A DNA stretch of 64,000 bases from Haliclystus octoradiatus (GCA_916610825.1 OU744447.1:22039962-22103961), one strand, 5' to 3'; shown: positions 33,511-49,400, numbered from the stretch's first letter. Notes: a model not told the origin generated them from the sequence alone. Translations and numbers: made by a program.

Positions 33511-33958
33511 ACCAGGGGGCTAAAATGAGTATTATTTGATGTTTATGTCTCTAAGATAAAATTAATTGATACAAGAAAATATACTCCAAAATTCCAATTT
33601 TCAATTTTTGCTTAAAGAAAAACGTCAATATATGTATCAATTATCAATATTATCTCGAACGCTTGGTACCCCATAATTTGAGAAATTAATAATATTATAT
33701 ATTTTATACTCAAAAGAATGTTCTCGATCAGGAGTGAAGGACCCAATAACCCACACACCACGGCCTTTCTAATGACTGAGTTACCCCCTGGACCAGGTCA
33801 TCAATCTCGTATTGGATTTTGGTCAATGCAGCAGCTGCTTTAAAATATTTCTTATTTCTTCAGCATCTATAAATAGTTTTATTAAAACAATCATGTGTTA
33901 TAACTCCAATAACGCATCCGTACCTTCTGTATATGAACGATACATAATTACTGCTACG

Positions 33959-36875
33959 ATGAACATTAACCAGTATCCTCATCTTCTTTGTTTTTCATCT
34001 ACATTATTATTATTACTATTTAATGTTGTATTATTATGTATACAATTAACAGAGGCAAACCCTACTTTTCGTTTAATAGCAGAACATACTAAAGTCATAA
34101 CAACGTCAATGAAGAGCTACGAAGGAAAAACACTTTATCAATGTTTATCGATTTGCGAAAAATACTTTGATTGTTACGCTATCAATATTTTCATTGAGGA
34201 TGTGGCAATACAAGACAACTCAAAGTGTTTATTATTTGAGCGTTGCGATTTTGTTAAAGCAGATAAAGCTAAAGGAATGAATAATTGGCTCATTTACAAG
34301 GTGGGTTAATATAATCTACTTTGATTCCGTAGAGGATCCGACAGATGTAGGATAGTATAGTAGTATAGTATAGACAATCACTAATAATGTGCCGTCGCTC
34401 TTACGCCTTATAACATATTTGCTACACAAAGAACGCCACAAATCACGGTGCAGAGACATAGCTGACAAAGAAAGTTTGTAAATGAGATAATTCACTCACA
34501 GTACAAAAACTATGAAAAGATATTACTTGCACAAAGCCAAGTCGAATCATCTCCTCCGGTTGCCAGTGAAGGATGTCATGCAGCGGTTGAGAGGCATACG
34601 TCTTTGATCTCAGATCAGACGTACACAAGAAATTATTGTATAATACATACTCATTGAAGTACATCGTAGCTCTATAAATATTTAAATAAAATTTTATTGT
34701 AATTTAATGATCTTAGCCTCACACGATATGACTCAGGACTCTCTAACATTATACAATATTCACTATATACTGATATCGTTTATTTGTTTAACAATTCCCG
34801 AAGGGAGCGATGCAAAATATAGTTGTCAGGGTGGGCGATATTTGCAAAACGCCCTGTTATATGCTAGATATTTATGGGTCACTCTCCTCTTGGATCTTTT
34901 AGATTTATAGCTATAATTCATACAAAATGTGATACTAGACTAAATATGTAGATGTTGACATATTTCACCACTTCCAGATATTAAACATTAATTGTTTTGA
35001 GCTCAGGCAATATTTCATATTATTTGATTCGCTTTTATAGGTAGTTAAAGATGACCAAAGATCTGGTAGGTATATCGGACTGTTTTAGGGTCAGTGAAAA
35101 TTATCTGTACCCTCACGTATATCATTTATACCCTTTCCTGTTGTATATGTAATACTCTACGCTCTATAGTGTTTGCTGTAAAACAAGTTTTTATGAAAAT
35201 TATCAATACAATTTGACGATTGCCTTATTCAATACGTAGATGGCGTTTACTACATTATTGTGCGCATGCGAAATGCACATCATGGATGTTAAATAGTGAA
35301 CACATGAGATATGACATGATAACCGTATTATTTGGATATCACTTCATCCAAACAACTAGGATGTTGAGAGCCCATTAATTGAGAACCCAAAACGCCCGCG
35401 AAAGAAGAAATATAAATGTACATTTTTCAATTTTTATTTATATATATTGTAGACATATTCTTCAAACTTATAAAAACTAAAATACTTGACACCCGGGGGG
35501 GGGTAACTCCAGCTCTTCAGGGACGGGGGGTGCCACTTTGGAAAAAGGTAAAGTACCCAAAAAGTTCCAAAAATTCTGTTGATGCTTTCCAAAAAGTGGT
35601 AGCAGGTTGATTGATTTTAAGTAAATACACAAAAATGAAAAAAAAATTCTTGAAAAAGTAAAAAATAGGATACCCAAAAGCTCCAAAATTTGATTTCTCA
35701 TACCCAAAAAGTTTTTCGCAGCTGGAATATGGACCAAAAAAAAGTGGCACGTCCCCGTATAGCCGTCATATGGGAGTTACCCCCGGGGACTTGACAACTA
35801 AGAAATATAATCGTCATAAATTATTTGTTAAAAATTCAAGGTATGCATTATTCGCCTGCAGGGTTCTTAATACGCCGTAGCACAAGCACTCACATACAAT
35901 ATTCATATAGATGAGAGGTCATTGACAGTCCTTGGTTGGCTCATATACCTTGGGTTGGCTCGAATAGTCTCGCTTTCCTTGATGTATCTCAGTTTCATGA
36001 TTGGATTACTCCCCAACTCTCAATCCATCAAGATCGGCATAACACACTACAATGATATCTTAATATGTTATTTTATCTTATACATTAAATTCCAATTAAG
36101 AATGGCAAACATTATATAATTGCTTTTATTCCAATTTCTTTAAACATTCTATATAGAGAATTAGAATCTTGCACTCGGACGTATAAAATATACCTTGATA
36201 GCGGACCTCTATAAATTCTGATAAATAACGGTATAAATGTATATCAGTAAACAGAAAGAGGTCGCGCAATAGATACGGGATGCTGAGCTTCGATTCCTCG
36301 TTATAGTACGATAGTTTACTGTTGATGTCAGGCATATCTGAGAGTATTCATTTACATGATATCATTCGCGATATTCATGTACGTGATAAAGTTAATACGG
36401 TTTATGCTCTATTACTTTTGACGCTTATTTTAATAATTCCAATAAAAAGAGTATAGGACAATGAATGTGTATTTTTATCAAATTTTTAGGTCAATTACGT
36501 CACGAGCTTTCCAATAAATGTCTACATTTGAACTCTGCGAACACATTGGTATTTACCAGCGATTGTACGTTAATCCGTTTTGAGTACTGGAATGGTAAAT
36601 TATTCAAAGAAAACTCATGTGGCTGTGTTGCAGTATCAGATCCAGTAAACAAACTACCTGCCCGATACTCACAAAGTTGTGATGGAAATTTGTTGACTGA
36701 TTTTATATTCAAATCTAATAACATTCTTGAGCTAAAATATGAAGGAATTTGTTTTAAACCGGCAGGTTTTGATGGTAGCATGAGCATTCCATCAGATGGA
36801 ATTGAATTACAAACTTCATATGGCTGTGGAGATAGCAAAGATTTCAAACAATTTATTCTTCCCAAAGAGGTTTAG
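33959..36875 (+). CDS. Secreted PAN/apple-domain plus lectin-like protein, 2 exons
   Basis: Exon 1 (33959 to about 34304) encodes a signal peptide (LLCFSSTLLLLLFNVVLLC) and a PAN/apple-like domain: KVITTSMKSYEGKTLYQC, LSICEKYFDCYAINIF, CLLFERCDF, NNWLIYK. Exon 2 (36490-36875, after TTTTTAG) encodes LRHELSNKCLHLNS, FTSDCTLIRFEYWNGKLF and a second half with GICFKPAGFDG and SYGCGDSKDF. It looks like two ricin-B-like or related carbohydrate-binding lobes, each with a cysteine pair. Exon 2 requires phase 1, which fits a weak donor at 34305 (GG|GTTAAT); the stronger-looking GTGGGT at 34301 would not fit. A further small exon is possible. Family name unknown; role probably extracellular recognition or adhesion. 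Confidence 0.6.
34340..34605 (-). mobile_element. Retroelement-like repeat, copy 2 (inserted in PAN/lectin intron)
   Basis: It is similar to 24314-24640. The duplicated locus at 31763-33010 lacks it: CCGTAGAGGGTCAGACGTAC near 31775 lines up with the two edges here (CCGTAGAGG at 34327 and TCAGACGTAC at 34614). That locus thus shows the empty site. Confidence 0.72.
34730..35490. other. Intron sequence of the PAN/lectin gene
   Basis: Roughly 34730-35165 has no counterpart in the truncated copy at 31763-33010 and contains nothing I recognise. From about 35170 the two loci match again. Confidence 0.5.
35492..35788. mobile_element. hAT-type miniature element with perfect 8-bp target duplication
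   Basis: The 297-bp element runs from CCCGGGGGGGGGTAACTCC to GGAGTTACCCCCGGGG. It is flanked by ACTTGACA on both sides (35484-35491 and 35789-35796). Sub-terminal inverted text (GTGCCACTTT and its complement) extends the ends. The 8-bp duplication fits the hAT superfamily. It is absent from the paralogous locus at 31763-33010. Confidence 0.9.
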
Positions 36876-36941
36876 CCGATGCAGCATGCATTCATTTTCA
36901 TCACTTTTCCATTTGGGTAAATTATAGAAATCATATTATTA

Positions 36942-37965
<1,024 letters not shown>

Positions 37966-40900
37966 TATCAATAATTTATCATATTATTATCATCATGTAT
38001 GGATGTCGAACAATTGAAAGACGGTTACTGATACCAGCCAGTGAATCAGGGTATCTCACATGGCGGAGATATATAATTTTCTATGGATGGATGGGTGTCT
38101 TTAATTGGATACTTACAGTATAGTATATATAGTCATATATCATACTGTATCATGTAATTGTGCTTTTATGCTGCTTTAATCGGATAAAGATATTGCTGAT
38201 TCCGATATCGTACTCAAGCACTATCGCATTGCCAGTGCCTATACTGTTTGTTCATTTATATTGGCAATTAATGATGCTTTCAGTAACAGTAATTATAATT
38301 TATTTCATATGATAAAATTAGATTTTTGTCTAAAATCAATCACCATTCTTATGTTATAATTTATTTCATATAAATCATAAATGTAAATAAGTTTTCAAGG
38401 TATTACTTAGTAGAAGTTGGTAAAATAAAATGCAATATGAGTTAATTTAATATTGTTGCATTGTTATTTCAAATTATAGTGAGGAGATGCTTGAATTTGG
38501 TATCAACATAAATCGGTATATATAATCACTGCATGGTGACATATTATATAGTAGAAATGTTCACTCATGCAGAATTAAGACCGTTCAACTTTCAAGCACC
38601 AGCAATCCAGCATATGCCTCTAAACAGCCCGGGGGAACTTCGGTATTTTTTTGACGTGGTTTGCAATTTTCAAAACTAGAGGAAAACCGTAAAATTTTAC
38701 AATAAATGAGAATGAAGACCCTAAAATTTCATTAAAAATTACACGTACCCGTACACCCGATGCATGGCCAAGTCCATGCGGGCAACAGTAAACAGTGAGC
38801 ATGGTTTGAATGAAATTAATGACTGGGTATTCCTCAAAATACATAGTGTGTCATTGTCATAATACGGGTGGGTTCCGAGGCCTTCTGATATAGTTAGGTT
38901 TATGGACTCTATAACGTACATAGAGGAGCATCGATGGACCAAATTGAATTTTATTTAGTGAGTGAATCCCGGAATGAATTGAGGTGACATTTCAAAATTC
39001 AAGTTTTAAGCATGTCAAAATCGCCCGATTCCCGCTCGTAGAAATCATTGGTTTAAATTTCATGCGACCGTCCCTCTTCAACCTAACGTAAAATAATTCT
39101 TTCTATAGCAAAACATAATTATTTTTTTCGAAATTTCGTGGGAAACTTCATGATATTGTGAGGATGCGCCAATTATCAAGGGTACCTTTTCACGGTCTTT
39201 GGGAATGTTTGGAGTATCTACTATTTCAGAAATTAAACATTTTCGAGGTATTGTTTTTCAATGAGCAATTGTTTATGAAAACCCCATGAAATTGCCGGGG
39301 GAAATAGTAACCAATTTTCCTATGCGTTGATAAACACAATATTTTGGGTATACATTTTGGCCTGAATAAAATATTTGTGGTATCAATTGCAGCCCCTACC
39401 GTCCCTGAAATTTCTAGAGCTACCCCCAGGATAAAATCACAGCTTCTTTAGGAAAAATATGCGGATTATGTATACTCAACTTTGATTTATTTTTTTTATC
39501 CTGATTTTATCACTTTTTCGTTATTAATTGAGTGATATAGCCATGTAATCTATACGGTATACATGGCCTTAATAATTCATCAATGCTACGTTTTGAACTT
39601 GGAGAGGGGGGTGACTTCCATACTTATGTTATACGGAGACATTCCGCAATTCGCAGACTTTGTATAAATCGGAACTTTTGTAGATAAACGAAGAAGATAC
39701 TGAGATTTCTAAGGTAACATATCAAAGTTACTGTCTGATGATCACAACTTCAGTGAGTGAAACTAACGACTGTAACGGTAAAGGATTTGCCTCTACGCTT
39801 AATTTCCTCATCTTTGTTTCCATTCAAGGTTTCCTATGTGTTAATCCTCTTTAAATATGTCGGAAATCTTCTAAAATATATACGACTTCAACATATTCTT
39901 ATAGATTTAATAATTATAGGTTTAGAGCTCCAGCTCATTCAATTAGTACCAATGAATCATGTGCCATTGAGTAGATGAGACGGACGTTGACGTTAAAAAA
40001 GTAAGTAATGTAGACGGTCTGTCGCCCTACCGAAGGCACCCGTACCACTCCTCTATTTCTAGAGGAGCAGTTTTTTCCGATTAGAGCAATGATTTTAAAC
40101 GCTCTTTGTCGATCTCAGCCGCAATACTGCAGATCAATTTCAACAGATTTCATGGCAGATAGGTTTTCATGGCTTGATTGTCAATGCGCAACGATGCGCC
40201 GCAGCTACTCACAATGCAATTCCCTCTGGAGTCTGGACCATTCCATCCGCCATCCTCAGATGGTACTCATTTGATGTTTCAGATAAAGTCAAGGCTGAGT
40301 TGACCTTAGGGGATTTAAACCACAATCGATCAGATATGATTCGATCTGAAGTTCGGTTGCTCTGCCATCTGAGCCTGGCTAATCTTCCTACAGACGTTGA
40401 CATTAAACATACTATGCTTGCTAATTGCTGTCATCGCTATACATAGTATTACAATCGTTAAGTACACCTGCTCAAGTCTTATAACACACAGACAATGTGA
40501 CACACATCCCATTAAAATATTATATTAAACGTTGCATTCATAGCCTTTATAATTGCATTGGATACCCGGGATCGGGGATGTCCGGGAGTGGACATAAACT
40601 CATAATTTTAATTTTTTTAAAGAAGCTGCTGACCGCATGGTATTGTGGACTCTTAAATTATCTTTACTTTTCACTTGAAGTAGAAAGTCCCTCCAGATTT
40701 TGAATTTTGTTTGTATCTGTAGAGTCTCTCGCTTTACATTAAATTCGTTCAATCTGCTTTTTGTGTAGCCGTTGATATTTGTAATAGTCAAAGAAAAAGA
40801 TGTTACAACTCATGGTGGTATTGTTAAGGCTGTTATCATACTCTTGTTGTTAATTTCGTACAATATGTTTTACATAATGTAATCTGGCGTGGTTTGCGAA

Positions 40901-40998
40901 AAGATAGCCTTTGCTTTGCTTGACAACAGTGTTGATTTTACTGGTAATACGTTAGATATCAAAGTTATACATCAATAAAGATGTTTCAGTATTAAATT
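37966..40998. other. Spacer between the (ATT)n array and CAMSAP
   Basis: No gene is supported. It holds a second copy of the GTAGACGG repeat (40011-40400) and repeat-like GC-richer text at 38628-38900. The CAMSAP promoter and 5' UTR should lie in its last part. Confidence 0.55.
40011..40400. repeat. Interspersed repeat, copy 2 (GTAGACGG family)
   Basis: It matches 7917-8280 over its length in the same orientation, with blocks CTACCGAAGGCACCCGTACC, ACAATGCAATTCCCTCTGGA and GTTTCAGATAAAGTCAAGGC. The class is unknown. Confidence 0.78.
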
Positions 40999-43900
40999 AT
41001 GAGTGGAACTGGAATTGAAATCACCCCTGAGGCTGATTTCGAGCCTATTCAGGTTTGTTTATTAAATTTTTGCAAGGGGGAAGCGTATGTCTTGCTGGCG
41101 CGTTTTTGTATCACTCACAGTACTGTATAGCCTACAAAGCTAAATTACAACTTCTGAAATACCCAAAATCTTATAAATGATCTATCAACTGGTCGATGAT
41201 TTGTTAAATCAACGTATATGTGTGTTTAAACATGGCATGATACTATCCCCACTCGCTTGTGCGATTGCGGTGCCTGTTGGCAAGTTGGAACCACAGCTCT
41301 ACCAGACTATAACGCCTACGAACTACAAGGGTTCCTATAAACGATTTTAAGATATTTATCCATTAATAGCCAGTCTGTTTGCTTCATAATTGATGAGCTG
41401 ATAAGTCGTTCAAGATTCTAGAAATATAGATTGGCCTGCGTGACTTAAACATAGACCGCTCAGCTACGTTAGCAATTTAGGCCAAATGACTCTTCTGTGT
41501 TTTGTTTGAATTTCTTCAGAGCATTTCAGTGAAATCGTAATTTAACGCGATTAAAAAGAGCAACCATGTCTCCTTGTTAAACCCATTTACAATTCGATAA
41601 CTTATATGTGCTATCGTGATCTTTAGTGACTTTAGTGGCAGTAATACTTTCTGTACCAAAACTTTATGCCATCTGATAGGGGCTAGCGGCCAAGCTTTCA
41701 ATGAGATTTGGGGTAAAACTTCCCTGGAAATATTATTAACAACTTACATGAAACATATACTATGCAGGCTGTCTAGAATAACAGAGGATGACAAGAAAAT
41801 TATCTACAAATTTTCAAACTTGAAATAATCTAGAACTTTACATTAGTCACCATAAAGAAATATTTTCACATTTGGACCCATTGGTTTTGAAGCGTTAGTC
41901 GAGTCGATTGATGATAAAGCACTTGTCAGAATGTCAGTGACTTATGATAGAATGTGTTGAACAATTCTGAATAAATGACGATGATGATGATCTTATCCTA
42001 ATATGAATTTCAAAATATATTCCAGTCCTGCAAGATTTCAGAACTCTAAAGTGAGATCATTCGAGGAGAGACATCTGGCGTACCTATCTATAAACAATGA
42101 TTGACCAAAACTTTAAAAAAATTCAAGAATGACGAAGGAGAGAGAGACTGCAGACTGCGGAGATGTGTCCTGGAAAGTAGAATGTATTTACTGCCGGTAG
42201 TTTGTGCTCATTATTCTGTTCCAAAAATTAGGTGATGGTGTCTCATCACTTTTATGTCGAAGGGTCTCAAACGTTGATAAGAATTTTTCTTCCAAAACTT
42301 TGCTAAATTTACATTTCACATTTGAAAAGAGCAGTCCGCAAATATTTTCTGCAATATACTTTCACTTCTCATTAGCAGTAGGCCTATAATCTTAAGGGAT
42401 CAGGTCAATGAATGATTGGTTTTAATAAAATCACAGAACTGAAAGCTCTTTTTGATTGTCACTGGAATACCCTTCAAAATCTTAAATCCATTCACCAATA
42501 CAATTTTCATTGCTTCAATAGTAAGTAGCAATTTGAAATCTCAACGTGTTAGGCCTACACATATTGTAAAATTGTAGGCCTATATATGATCAATATTGAA
42601 GCAATAGGCCTACTTATCAAATGTAATCTCCAACTAATCTTTAATGGAAAACCCACAATGAACAATGACTCTGCAACGCTTGGACTCATTCTTAAATGAA
42701 AAACTACAATAGAAATCCAAAGAAAACTTTAAAGATTCAGATTCTTCTTTTAAAACAAAGATTGGAGGTGATCGCCTTCATAGCAAACCACAGCACATGT
42801 CCTGCCTCTTTAAAATATTCTTTACATTGACCAATGGAATTATCATGAACTAGGAATAGACTACCTGGAGTCTGATGCAATCACTGGATGTTCACACCAC
42901 AAGAAGATGATGAATATAATCAATGCCTCCCTCCATAATAGGATAGACTAATGCTCATCTCTATATATACCTGATTACCAGTTACATTTGTCTGTCTCCG
43001 GACCACATTTGAAGGAAATGGTTTATAATGGCGAGCAACATTTGCATTGCTATTGTTGTTATATAGTAGAAGTGAGACTTGGAAACTTGAAACATAGGGC
43101 TACTATGTAGCCTAATTTCATTTGGCCCTAGATTTCTAACTTTTTTCAAACTAGGTTTTTGGTCATTCTAGACTCTTCAACTATTCATATTTTGAATGTT
43201 ATAGACGTTGTAGGCTATACAAAGCTATGATATTCAGTTTTATATTGTTGGTTTTTCTAGGCAAAATTCTCAGCATCACTGCTTTGGCTTGTATTGCGTG
43301 CAACAGAAAATGACGATTTGGATTATGAAACAATTCCACCAGAAGTAACAAGTCCTTTTGATAGTGTCACTCCAAATAAGGTAAACCAATTGACAACCAC
43401 TTCAGCATTTATATACTGAAAATCAGTAATATAATTTGCAATTATCAAAGACATTCGAAATTGATGTTGCTATACTTGAATTGAGTAGAAAACAACCTTT
43501 TGAGCCTCCAAAAGTTATGCTGGCCCAACAAGACTTGCCGTTGTTGCATTGAATACAAACCTAAAAAGAACCACTCACATTAGGAGCAACCCGCTAGTTA
43601 AAAGCACATTAACTACATCAAACTTCTTATAATATACGCAAATATATCAAACATTTTTGTAAAACAAATTAACATTTATATTAATATAGATAACGTAAAT
43701 ACAAAATATCAATCAAACCAAGTGAAACTAATAGTCATTAATTATACAGTTAGCAAATAAGTTGAAGTATCAATTTATACTCTACTGCCCAACTCAAAAC
43801 TGTTCACCTTACAAGTATAGAGAAATTTACAGATCTATAAGTTTAACTAAAACAAATAAATCGTCGCATCAATCACAACAAGTTTTCAGTTCTTAGCAGA

Positions 43901-46410
43901 GGTAAAACGTACTATTATGTTGAGTTCTTTAAATCTGGGATGTCCAAGAATGGGAGAATGGTATGGTCAGACAAAATGTTTTCCTTCTGCAAATCTCAAC
44001 TTTTAAAATCAATGTTTGAGTAATTTTAATGATATAATATCGGAAAATCTAGTTTTATTTTCCATATTTTTCTGATGATTCTAGTTTTATATCCAACATA
44101 GGGGTGAGACAGTATCCAACATTTTACCTTTTCCATCTGAATTTTCCTAGCGTTCCGCAAACTAGGTTTCCAGACTTTGTTGGACCCTTGCAGAATAAGA
44201 ATATGGTTATAGTTAAGGATCTCCGTTAAAAAGTTGTAGTCCAATGTCTTTTTGTATGTGAGCTTAGTAGATGCCATGTGAAGCAAGCCTAACCATGGTT
44301 AACAGAATAATGTCAGGGTCCAACGAAACTGGAGGATCCTGGGATCCTAGTTCCCGAACAGCTAGAGCAAATTCAGAAGAAAAGAAGACAATTTTATGAT
44401 TTATAGGCCAAACCTCAGCAAAAACTTTGAAAGAAAACGTTGGAAAGTTTCAATGTTCCGGAAGGCTAAATATTTAAATCTTTTGTCAGACACGCAATGC
44501 TTGATATTTATAAGATAGGTCTATAGTAGCCTGCTGTTTAATACGAATCATATTTTAAATCTTTATGGTTGATGTATCTTTTTGTTTCAGATTCGTCAGC
44601 CAGTAATAGATTTTCTATGCGATGGTGTTGTTTACGCTGTTGTTTTTAGTACAATTTTTAAAGCAGATGCTATCATCACAACATTTGATGAACTTACAGA
44701 TTGTTTACTGAAGAATGCCAACCAATCATGTCTTATTGATACACATTTATTAAAGCCTACTGCTTTGAAAGAAAGATCTGCTTTTAGATTGGTAAGAGTT
44801 AAATCAATTTTCTTATCATGAGGTGTGAAGGAATATTGTCATGTTTTCCTAGAGCTCCCTGCTAGGTTGTTTTAGTTTTAGAAGCGATTTAGTACAGTCG
44901 AACTTGGTTAATATTACCTCTTTTAATGTCCCACCTTGCTAAATATCCTCACATAAAACTGATTTCTATTTTCTAATCTCTATACAAACTCTCATATTCC
45001 TACCTTGGTTAACATCCCACCTCGCTTAATATAACACTTTTCATCCGTACCAGAGGGGAGATATTAAGCAAGTTTGACTGTAATGCTGTTTGCTTACTTG
45101 TAAGCCTATGATGTATTGATAGGGATTTGCAGGTAGACGTAGACTTGACGGTTGATACTGTGGTAAGAAATAAAAAGCAATTTTTATCTGCATCGCTCAA
45201 ATTTTAAATTATTTTATTGATAATTTTTCAATCAAACCATCAAACATTTTCTAACTATTTTCTGAATTGCCTTCAGAATAAGAGACAAAGATGAGACAAA
45301 ACCTTTTTCCGTTTCTCAGAGTTTCACACGTTTAATTGCAATCTTCAGGCTGTAAATGACGATTAATAAACAATTACAATACCGTCTAAAGACCGCAATT
45401 AAACATGTGAAACTCTGAGAAACGGAAAAAGGCTTGCCTCATCTTTGTCTCTTATTTTACAATGCTCTGTTTTACCCAACATTGAGCACTTTCACATACA
45501 TGTGCGTATGAGTTTAGAGCAGTTTATTTAGTTTATTTCGAAATCTTTGAACGTTACTATCAAATATTCCAATTATAGTAAGACAGTAGGCCTACTGATA
45601 TCATTATTGTTTGGAGCTTCTGTTTAGTTTGATAGACCTAACATATTGCATTGTTGTATAATACCAGCACCAACACGCTGACATTTGATACATACATGAT
45701 TGCACAATGTTCTGCAATTGAACGTTTCAAAATGGTACAATTGAGGGATGGGGTTGTACCTTTATGATTTACGGCTGTGAGAGAAAATTATCCTTATCTT
45801 TGGTATTATCTCAGTAGCCAAATCAGTTGTGGACACAGCTGATGGACTGTTATTGGTGATTTTAGTTTTATTTGGAATGGTGCATTACTTCATTTCGCTA
45901 CAGTGTACATAAATGTTCCTAGATATTAAACATTTGTTGACGTAGTCAAATTTGTATTATAGAGATGACACGGGTGCTATAAAACGCACACCTAAAATGA
46001 TCAAGGTGTGCTATCGCACACCATCAGATAATTGTTGTCATGACAACATGCGTCATGGATTATCAGTTGTCACGGCAACACAAATTTATTCTTTTTAATA
46101 TCAACATTTGCTGGTAAATCTTAACTCGATGGAGTGGAGCATGTCTCTCCAATCAGATAATTGTCCAGCAAGTTGAATTAGAATCATTATAGTAGTAGAT
46201 TGAAGTTCATTGAATAATAAATAATAGCAAAAATAAAACAGGAAATTGAAATAAAACTTTTTTTTTTTCACTTTTTTGGTGTGCGATTAACTGCACGCGT
46301 CAGAGTGTTCAGGCGTGCGTGGAGGCGTGCGCGTGCGATCGCACGCCTTATAATACAATCTCAACGTATAAATGCACTGACCTAGAGATCAATTATTATT
46401 TCAGGTTATG

Positions 46411-46442
<32 letters not shown>

Positions 46443-49400
46443 CTAATATCATTTGATCATTTACAGGATTGTCATTTGGCACTGATTGATACACTGTTAT
46501 TGTGTTATTCCCATCAAACTGTTTCAATTAAAGACATTAAGTCTGCTTTGAGGTAACTGACTGCTTACAATTAACATGTAGTTTAAAAACTCATTTAAAT
46601 ACTCATGGCCCTTTGAATTGAAACGTAATCTTGTCTTGGGTGGGATTTCAGGTGTGTGACTCTGAGACTCAGGTTAATACAAATTATGTGAATGCAATAA
46701 CATTAATTGTATGTATTGTTTATACTGTATTTTGAAACAAAGTTATCAAAGTATTAGCCTGCGTGCAGACAGACTTTTCCTCCATATTGCCCGTCTGCGT
46801 ATTGGTAACGAGTATTGCGTACTAAGTGTTTGTGATGAATTCACTTTTGATATGTATTTACGTGGCGTGGTTTCCTGTCATTAATTACTTTATTATTTCC
46901 ATTATTTTAAAATACTTGCCAATTGTTCACACACTTTATTGGCCAATCACAACCTAGTACCAAAACATAGGTAGCGGAAATAACAATCAGTACGCTAAAC
47001 TCGGCGCTACAGTCATACCTGTTATAACGGTCACCTCTATACAGCGGCCACCTATCTATAGTGGTAAATCTTGATATATCTTGAATAATATTTTCTATTG
47101 AATCAACCCTGTATATAAAGGCCATCTGCCTACAGTGGTCAATTTATCTAGCTGGCTGTTATGTAGGTTCCACTGTAATGCGCAGACGGAAGATATGAAG
47201 AAAATGTTTGTCTGCACGCAGGCTATCAGTTTGAAATATATATCCACGTAGCCTTTTTTCTATGAAGAAGCTGGAATTTCTACTATTAATTATAGGCAAT
47301 TTACATAGGCGCGAGAAGAAAGTTATCAAATTTTAAGAAATTTCATCGATAAATCTAGATTGTTACACTATCCAAGTTATTAAAATTTGACTTGTTGTAT
47401 TTATCCATAGGAATCTTTGTCCATCTGAAGATCCTGTTCCTATATCTAGTCTGGAAAATGGAATTTCATTATGGCTTAGCACTCTATGTGATTTCCAGAA
47501 TCACTTGTTTGGGTTGTTACAAGCAAATGGACAACCAAAAGATGACCAATATTTTCCTTCAGTTGATTCATTAGTCGATGATGTTAAAGATGGAAAATCA
47601 TTGCTTGCAATGTTGTTATTTTATTGCAATGAATCTATTACTATTGATTGTGAGTTTCATTGTTCTCCTGTATAAAAATTCACGAGTTTGTGAACAGTTG
47701 ATGAACGATTCATGAAAAGTTCATATCGGTAAACGTAAAATTGTCCAAATTTCATCAAAATGTCATTGACGCTTTATGAACATTGAACATTTTACTGACA
47801 TAAAAACGAAAAATCTAAATTTTATTTTTGATATTTTTCCAATTATTTTAGCCTTATATCCAGCAATTTTCCTTTTGCTTTCGACTAGCTCTTGCTAGCC
47901 TTCCACAAACCAGGTTTCCAAGTTTCCGGACTTTGTTAGACCCTGTATGTGAGGTCTATTAACCTCCTCATTTAGAAATGAAGTACAGTAATAGATTTGG
48001 TAAATGAAGTTAAATTCTGATCAGAAAATTAGAGTTTTTTCTCAAAGTTTTCATTGAAAACTGATTTGGTTCACTCAATCAAACTCTATCTAGGATTTGT
48101 ATGCACTTCTATCACACATCTTGATCTATTACAACACTCACTATTCAAGAGATATGGTTACTGTAGACTACATGATACATTACTACTTAACTGTACTCTC
48201 AGATTTTAATTACGTATATTTTTGTTTATGTTTATACATAGGTGTTAAGCTGTCTACACCATTACGATTTACAGAATGTATTCATAACATTCAATTATTT
48301 AGAGAACTTTGTGCTGAACATATATGCACATCAATATTCGCTGTAAAAGCTGAAGATATCGCATACGGTCCATCATGTTTAAAACCAATTATGATGGCAT
48401 TGTTATGTGAGATATTCTTAAATGTCGAAATGATGAGAAAAATAGAGACGATACCAGTCTATGAATCATTAATGGAACCTAAGAAAGATGTGACATCATT
48501 AAAATCATTTCAATTGGATGTTGAACATTCTAATGATACAATCATGCAACGAGAAAGATTAATAAAAGATATGGATCCCAATTGTAAGTCAATGGTTTTT
48601 CATATTAATCCATGCAACAATCTAAAGCCTTTGCTAAATAAGGTTAAAAATTGATTCACAATGTTTGATTGTCAAATATTTTCAAAAAATTCGTAAAATA
48701 TAATAAAAAATATATAAAGTTATAAAGTATAAAAGTTTAGATGGATTTTGTGTTCTGTTTAGCAGACTCTACTGTTTCATTGAATTTCCCATTTACAAAG
48801 TGCCGACAGTCAAGTTTCCCTTTGAAAATTACAATCTTAAACTTACTGAATAGGTTACTTCAAGTTAGTCTTTCAGAGGAATGAGAATAATCTAGATTAC
48901 TTGAATTTCAGGACCATTTCAGCACCTAATACTATTTCAGAATTTTTTAAATAGGTTTTCAGTAGCAATTCAGTATATTCAACATTTATATACTTCAAAG
49001 TGTTAAAAAGAAGTTTCTAGCAAAAGGTTAGCCTTTCTAGAACATGTTCATTGTTCAACTTTTTTCATACTTCAAAGTGTTAAAAGGTTTAGTCTCCCTA
49101 GAACATGTTCAACTTTGTTCATACTTCAAAATGTTAAAAGGTTTAGCCTTCCTAGCACATGTTCAACTTTTTTCATTGTGTTGAGGTATGATCCATGGAT
49201 CAGAAAAATACATATTTCCTCTAAATTGCTCTAGCCTTTTGCAATAGCCTATAGGATAGGATACCACGGTCTCCACTCAAGATTGTCAAACTAGTTGTTA
49301 AAAATCCACCACTTGAAGGAACATTTTATCCAAAGATAGGCTAATTCTCATAATACCAATGTAGTGAGCTATCTAAGTATATAGTAGGTGAATTTATTAT

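Noticed and set aside
33812..33958. Upstream Mets for the PAN/lectin protein
   Set aside because: The Met at 33959 directly precedes a good signal peptide; earlier residues would bury it.
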